Source: JAHDFB01 sp965658745
GTDB taxonomy: Bacteria; Bacteroidota; Bacteroidia; Chitinophagales; Saprospiraceae
Assembly: GCA_965658745.1 (NCBI GenBank)
Contig: CBFHTK010000009.1
Location: forward strand, 62,001 to 126,000
Length of the DNA: 64,000 nucleotides
Direction of reading: 5' to 3'
Position numbers and translations under genes: made by a program. This document shows positions 27,116 through 35,741 of this stretch, in pieces. The notes beneath the pieces are model-generated. The model made no database searches, was not told where the DNA came from, and was given only the letters and a program-made list of their open reading frames with translations. The stretch's first letter is position 1. Each line of letters opens with the position of its first letter.

Positions 27116-28186
27116 CTATCTAAGGAAGAATCCTTTTTGGAAGGGATCATGTTCATCGATAAGAAATTCTTGTATTCCTGTAAGGTAAGCTGTTCCTGTT
27201 ATTGCTGGGATGACAGCTTGATGTTTGTGGTAAGCAATCGTATCAATAACAGAACATTCAAACACGGAATCTGTGATACTTTCGATGCGCATTTTTTGGC
27301 CCTGAGCCAATCCATCTTTCATATAATGAATCGCCATTCTACCAGCAACACCAGAACCAGTCGGACACCGATCAACTTCACCATCAGCAAATACACATAC
27401 ATTCCGTGAATCTATATTTTCCTTTTGTGAAACTTGTGTGAAGATAGTGCCGTACAAAAATGACAAATCGGTTTCAAAGGGATGTTCAATCAGTAAATTG
27501 CTTTCGATCACAGTTTTCTTAATTTGCATACCTGCTTCGATAATTGCTCGATAGTCTTTGGGCTCAAGCCCAAAAGGGAAATCGTGGTCTTCCATCCGAA
27601 CATATGCGTAGAAGGCGCCACCATAGGCAATATCTAGTTTTACAGAACCTAGTTTTGGTACTTCCAAAGAAATATTTTTATACAAAACAAAACTAGGAAC
27701 ACAATGAAAAGTAACACTTTCAACTATTCCATCTTTCATATTTACATAAGAAGTTATTCTGCCGCAAGGAGCATCTATTTCCAAGACATGCTGTTCAGCT
27801 TTCACTTCTACCCATTGCATCTCAACAGCTAAAGTAGAAATTGCAATGATTGCATGACCACACATTGTAGAGTATCCTTCATTATGAAGAAAGACGATAC
27901 CAAAATCTCCTGTATCGTCATTCGGTGGCGTCAGAACACATCCGTACATGTCGGCATGTCCTCGCGGTTCATACATAAGCACTTTTCTGACATAATCGTG
28001 CTGGTCTCTGAGAATCCTTCTGTATTCTAGAACAGATTTGGCATCAATTTCTGGTAAACCTTCCATGATGACTCTGAGTGGTTCGCCACCTGTATGCATG
28101 TCAATCGTCTTGTAACTTCTAAAGCGTTTTGAAAGCAATGCACTGTTGAACGACTTCTTGATTTTATTATACGTTTCTTCTGGCAT
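27116..28186 (-). CDS. Trans-3-hydroxy-L-proline dehydratase (proline racemase family)
   Basis: The 356-residue protein has the proline racemase fold. The first catalytic cysteine is Cys109 in STMCGHAIIA. At the second catalytic site, where racemases and 4-hydroxyproline epimerases have cysteine, this protein has Thr276 in DRCPTGSGV. A Cys/Thr pair is the signature of trans-3-hydroxy-L-proline dehydratases, including human L3HYPDH, which convert the substrate to delta-1-pyrroline-2-carboxylate. The start motif YKTIDMHTGGEPLRV is typical. The upstream gene, 3 bases away, encodes an ornithine cyclodeaminase-type enzyme of the kind that reduces this product to proline, so the pair makes a complete pathway. 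Trans-3-hydroxyproline is a collagen component. Confidence 0.85.
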   Translation of the reverse strand: MPEETYNKIKKSFNSALLSKRFRSYKTIDMHTGGEPLRVIMEGLPEIDAKSVLEYRRILRDQHDYVRKVLMYEPRGHADMYGCVLTPPNDDTGDFGIVFLHNEGYSTMCGHAIIAISTLAVEMQWVEVKAEQHVLEIDAPCGRITSYVNMKDGIVESVTFHCVPSFVLYKNISLEVPKLGSVKLDIAYGGAFYAYVRMEDHDFPFGLEPKDYRAIIEAGMQIKKTVIESNLLIEHPFETDLSFLYGTIFTQVSQKENIDSRNVCVFADGEVDRCPTGSGVAGRMAIHYMKDGLAQGQKMRIESITDSVFECSVIDTIAYHKHQAVIPAITGTAYLTGIQEFLIDEHDPFQKGFFLR

Positions 28187-28189
28187 AAA

Positions 28190-29146
28190 CTATTGCATAT
28201 ACTTTGAATAGAAATATTCGGCTGCGATTAAATCTTCGAGTGAATGTCCCACAGATTTAAATGTCGTTATATCCGTATTTTTTTGACGACCATTTACTTT
28301 TTTCGTACACAATCCAAATAGATCTCCTTGAATATCTGAGTTTGAAATGACACCATCTTGAAGTGGAAGAAATATGTCACCGCTTTCACGCAGCCCACTT
28401 TCTAGGACATCAACATATATTTTGCTCTTTCTCATAAGCTCGTCGTCCGATTCTCGCGTTGTGGGTTTGTAAGAACCTACTAGATCAATATGTTGACCAT
28501 CATTAAGCATTTTTCCGAAGATTAGTGGGGTAGGGCTCAAGGTAGCCGAACTTACAATATCTACCGGACCAATGTAATCATCAATATTGGTTACGGTTTG
28601 GATATGAATGCCTTCTGCCGATAAACGATCTTTGATGGTATTACTTTTCTTCTGATTTCTGCCCCAAAGGAAAATATCCTTTATTGGACGCACCGCCATA
28701 TGTGCACGAATTAACTCTGGTGCCAAGGCTCCATTCCCAATCATTAGCATCGAACTTGAGTCGATTTTAGACAAATACGAGGAGGCTAGGGCAGAAGTTG
28801 CTGCAGTCCGCTTTGCTGTCAATGCTTTTGCGTCTAGAATAGCTTTGAGAACACCTGTTTCTGAATCAAAAAATACATATGTTCCTTGGATCGAAGGGAG
28901 ATTTTTGGAATGGTTGTGTGGATTCACTGTAACTATTTTAACACCGGAATTTCCCATTTTATTCCATGCTGGCATCATGAGCAGGGTAGTGGCCTCACCA
29001 CCACTTCTATGCGTGTAGTTTTGATGGATCCTTGGAGGTATTATTAAGTCATTATTGCAGAATCCCGTTTCAAGCTCGGCAATCAATTCTGGATAGTCCG
29101 TATTTTGATTGATAAAAGTTTCGTCTATGTAATTGATTTGGCTCAC
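28190..29146 (-). CDS. Ornithine cyclodeaminase/mu-crystallin family protein, probable delta-1-pyrroline-2-carboxylate reductase
   Basis: This 318-residue NAD(P)-binding protein belongs to the OCD/mu-crystallin family. It shows the N-terminal substrate loop (MMPAWN, then VKIVTVNPHN), the hinge KRTAATSALASSYL and a Rossmann loop MLMIGNGALAPELIRAH in which the usual GxGxQ becomes GNGALA. Next come VSSATLSPTPLI and HIDLVGSYKPTTRE. Several members reduce delta-1-pyrroline-2-carboxylate to L-proline. Because the next gene is a trans-3-hydroxyproline dehydratase 3 bases downstream, that reaction is the best assignment. The start is GTG 29146, since no ATG lies nearby. A -7 element ends only 6 bases upstream, so the transcript may begin at the start codon. 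Confidence 0.8.
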   Translation of the reverse strand: MSQINYIDETFINQNTDYPELIAELETGFCNNDLIIPPRIHQNYTHRSGGEATTLLMMPAWNKMGNSGVKIVTVNPHNHSKNLPSIQGTYVFFDSETGVLKAILDAKALTAKRTAATSALASSYLSKIDSSSMLMIGNGALAPELIRAHMAVRPIKDIFLWGRNQKKSNTIKDRLSAEGIHIQTVTNIDDYIGPVDIVSSATLSPTPLIFGKMLNDGQHIDLVGSYKPTTRESDDELMRKSKIYVDVLESGLRESGDIFLPLQDGVISNSDIQGDLFGLCTKKVNGRQKNTDITTFKSVGHSLEDLIAAEYFYSKYMQ

Positions 29147-29151
29147 TAGTT

Positions 29152-29159
29152 CAAATATA
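29152..29159 (-). promoter_or_regulatory. Candidate -7 element (TATATTTG, minus strand) of the hydroxyproline operon
   Basis: Exact TAnnTTTG immediately before the GTG start at 29146. Transcription would start at or beside the start codon, implying a leaderless mRNA. Confidence 0.4.
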
Positions 29160-29409
29160 AGTGATTGCCAATTGACAATTATTATAGCTGTTTTAAATTA
29201 CTTCAAAATGGATTTCTAGTTTATGTAAAGCTAATAGTTGATATGTTTTTCTGGCTAATGTGTACTGTAAAAACGCCAAAAACCGCCATTTACATATAAT
29301 AAAATAAATTAATATGATAATTTGTCAAATAAGCTTTTGCAGGAACCCGACAATTTGTTACATTTACAACATCGCTTAATTATTCACTACATTTAAATCT
29401 ACTAATTAC

Positions 29410-29493
29410 ATGCTAGTATTAGGAATTGGAGGGGCTTTGATCGTTGCAGGAGTTATTGCAGTAAATTTCGACAAGCTTGTCAGAAATTTTTAG
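29410..29493 (+). CDS. Possible 27-residue single-span membrane peptide
   Basis: A short plus-strand frame from ATG 29410 to TAG 29493 encodes one hydrophobic helix (LVLGIGGALIVAGVIAVNF) followed by a basic end (DKLVRNF), the layout of many real small membrane proteins. A near-consensus -7 box (TACATTTA) lies upstream in a 260-base gap otherwise empty of genes. No homology can be claimed and the frame is short enough to occur by chance. Confidence 0.35.
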   Translation: MLVLGIGGALIVAGVIAVNFDKLVRNF

Positions 29494-29554
29494 GAAGCCA
29501 AAAAGTATATCTTCCATTTTAAGAATATGTAGACTAACATTAGACTGAAGCAGC

Positions 29555-29794
29555 TCAAGCTGTTCCGATAGAAGGGAGACTCGAATCTCGTCGGTTTTCT
29601 TCTGGATTTTCACAGATTTCATCTGGACCTTTTCCGCACACATTACAATTTCCAAACTTATCCTTTACCATAGGATTATTACTCGAGCATGTTCCTCTGA
29701 ACTCGTTGCCAGTGAAAATATGACGGATATTAATCAAAGCAAAACTAATTGCGAATGTTCCAAAAATGATTGCGAAAATATAGACAAATGACAT
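29555..29794 (-). CDS. Small membrane protein with four cysteines, NqrM/DUF539-like
   Basis: The 79-residue protein has one N-terminal membrane helix (VYIFAIIFGTFAISFALINI) and a soluble tail with the pattern RGTCSSNNPM, then GNCNVCGKGPDEIC, giving four cysteines. This matches the layout of NqrM (DUF539), a small membrane protein needed to deliver iron to the sodium-translocating NADH:quinone reductase in proteobacteria. Bacteroidota carry related short proteins, often annotated only as membrane or secreted protein. No nqr gene lies in the window, so the link is by resemblance only. The ATG at 29794 follows a good -7 element by 28 bases. The downstream overlapping frame 29419-29655 is a shadow. 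Confidence 0.65.
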   Translation of the reverse strand: MSFVYIFAIIFGTFAISFALINIRHIFTGNEFRGTCSSNNPMVKDKFGNCNVCGKGPDEICENPEENRRDSSLPSIGTA

Positions 29795-29822
29795 GTGTAC
29801 GATTTCTTGTTAAGCTAAAGGA

Positions 29823-29830
29823 CAAAGTTA
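29823..29830 (-). promoter_or_regulatory. Candidate -7 element (TAACTTTG, minus strand) of the four-cysteine membrane protein
   Basis: Exact TAnnTTTG on the minus strand 28 bases before the ATG at 29794. Confidence 0.45.
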
Positions 29831-29897
29831 GTAAATGCTGAAGGTTCTCTCAGCTCATTCACTAGATATTTATAACGTACTGAACTGAATTCTTGTT

Positions 29898-30671
29898 CTA
29901 TCTGTCAGCATCTTTGTTGATTTTCTTGGCATCGTTCCATAAAACATCCATTTCTTCTAGTGTCATATCTTTTAAAGGCTTCTGTGCTTCAGCCTCGATA
30001 TGTTCAAAACGGAACTTAAATTTCTTATTTATTTTTTCAAGCGCAGTCTCAGGATCTACATTGATGAATCGAGCATAGTTGATTAAAGAGAATAGAACAT
30101 CTCCAATTTCTTCCTCGATATCTGCTTGAGACTTCGTTTCAATCGCCTCGTTGAGTTCCGTGATTTCTTCTTGAACTTTTGACCATACCTCTTCCAATTT
30201 GTCCCACTCAAAGCCAACTTGAGCCGTTTTCTCCTGCATTCTGTAAGCTTTGACCATTGCAGGAAGGCTATTTGGAACACCTGACAATACTGATTTCTTA
30301 CCTTCTTGAAGCTTTAGTTGTTCCCAATTTTTTTTGACTTCTTCTTCATCAGCTACTTCTACCTCTCCATAAATATGTGGATGTCTGTGCACTAGCTTGT
30401 CACAGACTTCATTTAATGCATCAGCAATGTCCCACTCATTTGTTTCTGATGCAATCTTGGCGTAGAAAACCATATGTAGCATGAGGTCTCCCACTTCTTC
30501 CTTGATACCCTGAACGTCTTGTTCTAGAATAGCATCAGCAAGTTCATACACCTCTTCAATGGACAACATCCTTAGACTATCGAAAGTCTGTTTCATGTCC
30601 CATGGACACTTAGCTCGCAAGTCGTCCATTATATCAAGAAGCCTATTGAAGGCAACTAGTCGCTTATCCAT
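29898..30671 (-). CDS. mazG: Nucleoside triphosphate pyrophosphohydrolase MazG
   Basis: The 257-residue protein carries two MazG domains, as in the E. coli enzyme. The N-terminal one has CPWDMKQTFDSL, then the metal-binding EEVYELADAI and EEVGDLMLHMVFYAKI. The C-terminal one has the matching EEITELNEAI and EEIGDVLFSLINYARF. The enzyme hydrolyses NTPs or dNTPs to NMPs and pyrophosphate, cleaning damaged nucleotides in the cytosol. The ATG at 30671 begins the expected DKRLVAFNRLLDIMDDLR helix. It appears monocistronic, with a near-consensus -7 box (TACCTTCG) about 15 bases upstream. No anomalies. Confidence 0.92.
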   Translation of the reverse strand: MDKRLVAFNRLLDIMDDLRAKCPWDMKQTFDSLRMLSIEEVYELADAILEQDVQGIKEEVGDLMLHMVFYAKIASETNEWDIADALNEVCDKLVHRHPHIYGEVEVADEEEVKKNWEQLKLQEGKKSVLSGVPNSLPAMVKAYRMQEKTAQVGFEWDKLEEVWSKVQEEITELNEAIETKSQADIEEEIGDVLFSLINYARFINVDPETALEKINKKFKFRFEHIEAEAQKPLKDMTLEEMDVLWNDAKKINKDADR

Positions 30672-30843
30672 TCTTGTTTTTTGCTGCGAAGGTATGGCAT
30701 TTTTGTTTATTTGAGATCCGCATTTTGACTCTTATTTTCGAACCTTCATTTTAAGAAATGTTTTAACATGCAAGTAAAACCTTACCAGCGATTTTCAAGC
30801 CATCGATGATTGTTTAGTCAGAACAACTGCTTTATCAAGTACC

Positions 30844-31308
30844 TTAAAGAAGGTTTTTTAATGCCAAGCAAGTTCCCAGGTGCATAGCTTCATGCACATT
30901 ATTGAATCGGATGGCATCTTGAATTGATGTGAGTGTCATGTTGTAACTAGTAGTATAGGTCTTGTAACTTTGAAATATTCCGTTTTCGTAGTCGCTTTTG
31001 AGTTGATCTTGTGTGGATTGAAGAGATTTTAGAAGAAAGTCGAGCTCCTCTTTTGAAATCGCTTGGTTGGCATCTGGTCTTGTTCCTTTTCTGTATTTCT
31101 CTATATATACATTATCGAGATGCATCGGCAGTCCACTGAGTTTATAACATAGAATTTGCTGCGTTACAATCACGTGTCCGAGATTCCAAATTAGGTTATT
31201 ATTCATTTTAGGCGGAACTAGATTTACTTGCTCCAGCGTAAAAGTGGATATGAGTTTCTGAATGTTGTCTCTTGTGATTTGTAGTATTCGAAAGTCAGTG
31301 TCTAACAT
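30844..31308 (-). CDS. DinB-like metal-binding four-helix protein
   Basis: This 154-residue protein matches the DinB/DUF1572-like superfamily of four-helix bundles with a metal bound by three histidines. Visible ligands are His in WNLGHVIVTQQ and two in VHEAMHLGTCLALK. Enzymes of this fold include bacillithiol or mycothiol-dependent transferases, while many members have no known activity. The first helix TRDNIQKLISTFTLEQ and the pattern KMNNNLIWNLGH are typical. It is a single gene upstream of mazG on the same strand with a 170-base gap. Its exact reaction cannot be inferred. Confidence 0.75.
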   Translation of the reverse strand: MLDTDFRILQITRDNIQKLISTFTLEQVNLVPPKMNNNLIWNLGHVIVTQQILCYKLSGLPMHLDNVYIEKYRKGTRPDANQAISKEELDFLLKSLQSTQDQLKSDYENGIFQSYKTYTTSYNMTLTSIQDAIRFNNVHEAMHLGTCLALKNLL

Positions 31309-31698
31309 GGACAGTAGTTTTTAACAAATATGCGATAAAATTCTTTGCGAATTGATCTAAATTCCTAGATCTTCGATGCAAACAATTGGCTTTTGGAGTT
31401 TGCTTAGATGCATCTGTTTCTAACATGAAACATATGATTGCTGGGAGAAGGACTATCAGTACCAAAATGATTATATCTTTATATCCTAGGATTAAGTTTG
31501 TATCGAGATCTTAAACATACCATTAACCAAGGTAACCTGAAATAGTGCCAGTGTCATTTGTTGCTTGTGTCTAGATCTGAGAACTTTGAATTGTACTATT
31601 ATTAAGAGAAAATAAAAGCTAAGTGATTCAATTAATTTTACTACTTTTGTGCTCGCTATAAATGATTGTAGTATCACTAATGGTAAAATTTAAAAACA
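31309..31698. other. Intergenic region between divergent DinB-like gene and rpsO
   Basis: These 390 AT-rich bases contain no credible gene (a 61-codon minus frame looks random). The rpsO promoter element at 31642-31649 is the only signal recognised. Confidence 0.5.
31642..31649 (+). promoter_or_regulatory. Candidate -7 element (TACTTTTG) of rpsO
   Basis: Exact TAnnTTTG 49 bases before the rpsO ATG, leaving a leader of about 45 bases. Confidence 0.5.
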
Positions 31699-31974
31699 AT
31701 GGCAGTTTATTTAACAAAAGAAAAAAAGCAAGAAATTTTCGCCGAGTACGGGGGAAATGCTAACAATTCAGGTTCTACAGAAGGGCAGATCGCTCTTTTT
31801 ACTTACAGAATCAACGGTTTATCCGAGCACCTTCGAGCAAACAAGAAAGATCACTCTTGTAGAAGAACACTTTTGTCACTAGTTGGTAAAAGAAGAAAAC
31901 TTCTAGCTTATTTGGCAAGTAAAGATATTAACAAATATCGTGATCTTATCGCCAAGTTGGGAATACGGAAATAA
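31699..31974 (+). CDS. rpsO: 30S ribosomal protein S15
   Basis: This 91-residue protein is a full-length S15, the primary binder of the central domain of 16S rRNA. It shows the family pattern: start VYLTKEKKQEIFAEYGG, then NNSGSTEGQIALFTYRI, LSEHLRANKKDHSCRRTLL and VGKRRKLLAYLASKD. The pnp gene follows after 146 bases, the order known from many bacteria including E. coli. A terminator-like hairpin and a second structured element lie in the gap. In E. coli S15 represses its own translation through a pseudoknot; nothing equivalent can be recognised here. Confidence 0.95.
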   Translation: MAVYLTKEKKQEIFAEYGGNANNSGSTEGQIALFTYRINGLSEHLRANKKDHSCRRTLLSLVGKRRKLLAYLASKDINKYRDLIAKLGIRK

Positions 31975-31992
31975 GAAGAAATTTTAATTTAC

Positions 31993-32026
31993 GAGAGGGG
32001 TGCCATAACGGTTCCCCTTTCTTTTT
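31993..32026 (+). terminator. Probable terminator or attenuator after rpsO
   Basis: A hairpin with AGGGG paired to CCCCT (plus an inner three-pair part around ATAAC) is followed by a T-rich stretch at 32018-32026 with one interrupting C. It may reduce rather than stop read-through into pnp. Confidence 0.65.
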
Positions 32027-32035
32027 AGCGGTCTT

Positions 32036-32100
32036 GGATGGAGCGAATCAATTATACCCAAAATTGATTCATGTAAGCGGTTTTCTCCATCTATTTTTTT
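32036..32100 (+). promoter_or_regulatory. Nested hairpin in the pnp leader
   Basis: A perfect 9-base inverted repeat (GAATCAATT at 32045-32053, AATTGATTC at 32062-32070, loop 8) is enclosed by an outer stem GATGGAG (32037-32043) with CTCCATC (32085-32091), followed by TATTTTTTT. The ATG of pnp is 20 bases further on. It looks like a long leader stem-loop that could be a processing site or a second terminator. Confidence 0.55.
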
Positions 32101-32120
32101 AAACAGATATATAAATTTTT

Positions 32121-34250
32121 ATGGGACAAATTCCAATCACTAGTTCGTTCAATTTACCCAACGGACAAGAAGTGATCATTGAAACGGGTAAACTAGCTAC
32201 ACAGGCTCACGGGTCAGTAGTAGTAAGAGTAGGAAATACGATGTTATTTGCATCTGTAGTTTCTGCAACTAAAGCGAAAGAAGGTCAGTCTTTCTTTCCT
32301 TTATCAGTAGATTATCAAGAGAAATTTGCTTCGGCAGGTCGAATTCCTGGTAATTTCTTCAAACGAGAAGCAAGACTTTCAGATTATGAAATTTTGACTT
32401 CAAGATTAGTAGATAGAGCGATTCGTCCTCTATTTCCAAATGGCTATATGCACGAAACTCAGGTAATCATTAACTTGATTTCTGCTGAAGAAGATGTAAT
32501 GCCTGATGCTTATGCAGCATTGGCTGCAAGTGCTGCACTAGCTGTAAGTGATATTCCTTTCCAAGAGGCTCTTTCCGAAGTGAGAGTTGCTAAAATCGGA
32601 GGTACATATCAGATCAATCCTAAGAAATCAGAATTAGCAGATGCTACATTGGAAATTATCGTTGCGGCGACGATGGATAATGTGATGATGGTAGAAGGTG
32701 AGGCTAAAGAATGTATGGAGAGTGAATTGGTAGAAGCGATCAAAATCGGACATGACGCTATCAAAACACAAATTGAAGCTCAGAATGCACTTGCTCAAAA
32801 GGTAGGTGATAAAGCATTAATCAAGCGTGAATTCGTAGAGCATGAAATCAATCCAGAAGTACTTGAACTAGTAAAGTCCATGACTGGTGATGCTATCTAC
32901 AAAGTAGCAAAAGGTGCTTTAGATAAAAAATCAAGAAAAGACCAGTTCTCTGAGATTCACGAAAATCTTAAAACTGAACTGGAAGAGAAAGGAGAAGAAT
33001 GGTTGGAGGAGCATGGTGAAGATGCTAATCTAGCATTCGGAAAACTGAAGAAAGATATCATTCGTGAAATGGTCTTGTCAGAAGGTGTGCGTCTTGATGG
33101 GCGTCCATTGGATCAAGTAAGACCAATCTGGACGGAAATAGGTTACTTGCCTTCTCCACACGGATCAGCGATCTTTACAAGAGGTGAAACTCAAGCATTG
33201 ACGACATTGACTTTGGGAACAAAGCTTGATGAGCAAATGATTGATACAGCTCTTGATCATTACTTCGAGAAATTTATACTTCACTACAATTTCCCAGCTT
33301 TATCAGTAGGGGAAATCAAGCCTATGCGTGGCCCAGGTCGACGTGAGGTAGGACATGCTGCTTTGGCTGCACGTTCATTGAGACAAGTATTGCCAGATGA
33401 GAATGCATATACGATTCGACTTGTTGCTGATGTACTAGAATCAAATGGTTCTTCTTCAATGGCAACTGTTTGTTCAGGTTCTATGGCATTGATGGATGGT
33501 GGTATCAAAATTAAAGCACCAGTTTCAGGTATTGCAATGGGAATGATCGCTGATGGTGATCGAATTGCAGTATTATCTGATATCCTTGGAGATGAAGATG
33601 CTTTAGGAGATATGGATTTCAAAGTGACAGGTACTGAAAAGGGTATCACTGGATGTCAAATGGATATCAAAATTGACGGACTTCCTTACGAAACTTTAGA
33701 GAAGGCTTTAAGTCAAGCTAAAGAAGGAAGACTTCATATTTTGGGAGAAATGGCTAAGACGATTAGCGCACCAGCTGCAGATCTTAAAGATCATGCACCA
33801 CGTATCACTGAGATGAGAATTGATAAGAGCTTCATCGGAGCTGTAATCGGTTCAGGTGGAAAAGTGATTCAAGAGCTTCAAGAAGTTACTCAGACTACTA
33901 TTACTATAGAAGAAGTGGGTAACGAAGGAGTTGTGAAGATCAGTAGTAGCAATAAAGCGAACATCGATGCAGCTGTAGCTAAAATTGAGCAGATTACACA
34001 TGTTCCTGAAGTTGGAAATGTATATGATGCAAAAGTAGCTTCTGTTATGCCATATGGTGTATTCGTTGATTTCTCAGGTCAAAGCGGACTTCTGCATGTT
34101 TCTGAAATTTCGCATGAAAGAGTTAATGACGTAAGTAAAGTTTTCAAAGAAGGTGATTCTGTGAAAGTTAAGCTTATCGGAATTGATCCAAAGACGAAGA
34201 AATTCAGATTATCTGCTAAAGTATTGTTGGACAAACCAAAAAGAGATTAG
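32121..34250 (+). CDS. pnp: Polyribonucleotide nucleotidyltransferase (PNPase)
   Basis: The 709-residue protein degrades RNA phosphorolytically from the 3' end. It has two RNase PH cores (N-terminal GKLATQAHGSVVVRVGNTM and FFKREARLSDYEILTSRLVD; C-terminal VRLDGRPLDQVRPI, FTRGETQALTTLTLG and KPMRGPGRREVGH) separated by the helical linker. A KH domain follows near residue 570 (FIGAVIGSGGKVIQELQ), then an S1 domain near 630-700 (VGNVYDAKVASVMPYGVFVDF, GLLHVSEIS). Length and order are normal. It lies downstream of rpsO in the classical arrangement and ends in a strong terminator. A structured leader suggests post-transcriptional control, as in the E. coli gene where RNase III and PNPase act on the leader. 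Confidence 0.96.
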   Translation: MGQIPITSSFNLPNGQEVIIETGKLATQAHGSVVVRVGNTMLFASVVSATKAKEGQSFFPLSVDYQEKFASAGRIPGNFFKREARLSDYEILTSRLVDRAIRPLFPNGYMHETQVIINLISAEEDVMPDAYAALAASAALAVSDIPFQEALSEVRVAKIGGTYQINPKKSELADATLEIIVAATMDNVMMVEGEAKECMESELVEAIKIGHDAIKTQIEAQNALAQKVGDKALIKREFVEHEINPEVLELVKSMTGDAIYKVAKGALDKKSRKDQFSEIHENLKTELEEKGEEWLEEHGEDANLAFGKLKKDIIREMVLSEGVRLDGRPLDQVRPIWTEIGYLPSPHGSAIFTRGETQALTTLTLGTKLDEQMIDTALDHYFEKFILHYNFPALSVGEIKPMRGPGRREVGHAALAARSLRQVLPDENAYTIRLVADVLESNGSSSMATVCSGSMALMDGGIKIKAPVSGIAMGMIADGDRIAVLSDILGDEDALGDMDFKVTGTEKGITGCQMDIKIDGLPYETLEKALSQAKEGRLHILGEMAKTISAPAADLKDHAPRITEMRIDKSFIGAVIGSGGKVIQELQEVTQTTITIEEVGNEGVVKISSSNKANIDAAVAKIEQITHVPEVGNVYDAKVASVMPYGVFVDFSGQSGLLHVSEISHERVNDVSKVFKEGDSVKVKLIGIDPKTKKFRLSAKVLLDKPKRD

Positions 34251-34280
34251 AATTCGTTCTTAGTCTTTTTGAAACATAAT

Positions 34281-34315
34281 AAATCCCAAGTCTTGTTATA
34301 AGGCTTGGGATTTTT
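34281..34315 (+). terminator. Rho-independent terminator of pnp
   Basis: A 14-pair stem (34281-34294 with 34300-34313, one T-G pair) with a 5-base loop is followed by T residues. Confidence 0.85.
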
Positions 34316-34517
34316 AGTTGCATTCCAGTTACCAGTGCAGATATACAATGTCGATTTCATCAGAGACTAGTTGGTAGTTCGTCAGATTTTCAGTGATTTT
34401 CGGCGATATATTCGTTATAACTGAATTTCTTGTCTCCAATTATGATTTATATATTGTAAATTTATGATAGCACAAGCATTCTTTAAACGCTTGTATATCA
34501 ATAGATAAAACTTAGAA

Positions 34518-34949
34518 ATGATGACTGAAGCAAGTTTTGAACCCAAAGTAATAATTCACAATACACCAATTATAGCAGATCGAATCAAGTCAGCTTTAAT
34601 AGATTCAGTTGTTCTTGTTGGACTTATGTTCATAGCATTTTATGCATTAAGCTTTTTTGGAATAGAATCAGGTCTAATAAAAGGTGTTCTTTTTGTTTTG
34701 ATATTTCTCTACGAACCTATTATGGTTTCCTTTTCACAGACAATTGGTCAACGATTCATTGGTATAAGAGTGGTTGGGCAGAAAACAGAGGTGGATGCAG
34801 ACGTACAAAGTATCGGACTTTTTAGCTCCATTGTAAGATATATCGTGAAGCTAATTCTAGGTGTGCTATCACTTGTGACCATCAATTTTGATGAACAATC
34901 CCGCGCTATTCACGATAAGTTGGTTCGCTCGATTGTCATTAGAGCCTAA
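34518..34949 (+). CDS. RDD family membrane protein
   Basis: This 143-residue protein has the RDD pattern: an Arg in ADRIKSALIDSVVLVG, where the Asp also belongs to the motif, and two to three membrane helices (VVLVGLMFIAFYALSFFG, LIKGVLFVLIFLYEPIMV, IVKLILGVLSLVTI). It also shows the conserved loop TIGQRFIGIRVVG and the end DEQSRAIHDKLVRSIVI, close to the usual HDxxxxT/S ending. RDD proteins are widespread, poorly characterised inner-membrane proteins; some act as sodium or proton exchangers. It stands alone between pnp and a methyltransferase. A weak inverted repeat (34964-34971 with 34988-34995) follows the stop. Confidence 0.8.
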   Translation: MMTEASFEPKVIIHNTPIIADRIKSALIDSVVLVGLMFIAFYALSFFGIESGLIKGVLFVLIFLYEPIMVSFSQTIGQRFIGIRVVGQKTEVDADVQSIGLFSSIVRYIVKLILGVLSLVTINFDEQSRAIHDKLVRSIVIRA

Positions 34950-35123
34950 TGGATGGCTTTAAGGGAAGAATAGAATTTTTGGATTTAATTCTTCCTCCAA
35001 TTGCATACAGTATGTGAACTTCCTTATCATTAAAAGCATTAATAATTTTGAATTTTCAACCTTTAGTCTGTTTATTGGTGAAGTACTTTGCTTTATGAAA
35101 ATTTTAGAAATACGAATTCAACT

Positions 35124-35741
35124 ATGAATGTGAATCGAGAGAAACATTGGGAAACAGTCTACGAAACTAAGAATCCAAGCCAAGTAAGTTGGACGCAAAA
35201 AATACCGAAAACTTCGCTGGAATTTATCCGTTCATTCGGACTTGAGAAGAGCGCAAAAATAATAGATATTGGAGGCGGTGACAGCCATCTTGTTGATTAT
35301 CTACTTGATGATGGATTTGAGAATGTTAGTGTTCTTGACATTTCTTCAAAAGCACTTGAAAAAGCAAAAGCCAGACTTGGAGAAAGGGCCAATCAAGTAA
35401 CTTGGATCATGTCAGACATTACTCAGTTTGAACCCAGTATGACTTTTGATGTATGGCACGATAGAGCAACTTTTCATTTTCTGACAACGAGTGAAGAAAT
35501 CGAGAAATATTTGGACACTGCTAGAAATTCTGTAAATGGATTCTTGACGCTTGGAACATTTTCGACTGATGGGCCAAAAAAATGTAGTGGCCTTGAAGTA
35601 AAGCAATACAATGAAGAAGCATTGATATCTGAACTATCAAATGGATTTGAAAAAATTAGATGCCTTTCAGAAGACCATTTAACACCATTTGGCACCAAGC
35701 AGAATTTCTTGTTTTGTAGTTTTAAAAGAAAAGTGAATTGA
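35124..35741 (+). CDS. Class I SAM-dependent methyltransferase
   Basis: The 205-residue product (from ATG 35124; an upstream TTG at 35088 is not needed) begins with NREKHWETVYETKNPSQVSW, characteristic of a family of small-molecule methyltransferases common in bacteria. The SAM loop AKIIDIGGGDSHLVDYLL, the acidic motif VSVLDISSKALEKAK and the DVWHDRATFHFL segment complete the fold. The latter is typical of thiopurine or tellurite-type methyltransferase relatives. Substrate unknown. The gene has no obvious operon partner; the RDD gene upstream is 174 bases away. Confidence 0.8.
   Translation: MNVNREKHWETVYETKNPSQVSWTQKIPKTSLEFIRSFGLEKSAKIIDIGGGDSHLVDYLLDDGFENVSVLDISSKALEKAKARLGERANQVTWIMSDITQFEPSMTFDVWHDRATFHFLTTSEEIEKYLDTARNSVNGFLTLGTFSTDGPKKCSGLEVKQYNEEALISELSNGFEKIRCLSEDHLTPFGTKQNFLFCSFKRKVN

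Noticed and set aside
29565..29600. A tRNA-like TTCGAATC-type string
   Set aside because: No acceptor, anticodon or D stems can be drawn around it, and it lies inside the four-cysteine protein gene.
29419..29655. A 78-codon minus-strand frame beside the four-cysteine membrane protein
   Set aside because: It overlaps the 3' end of the better supported gene at 29555-29794 by 100 bases and shows no protein-like pattern.
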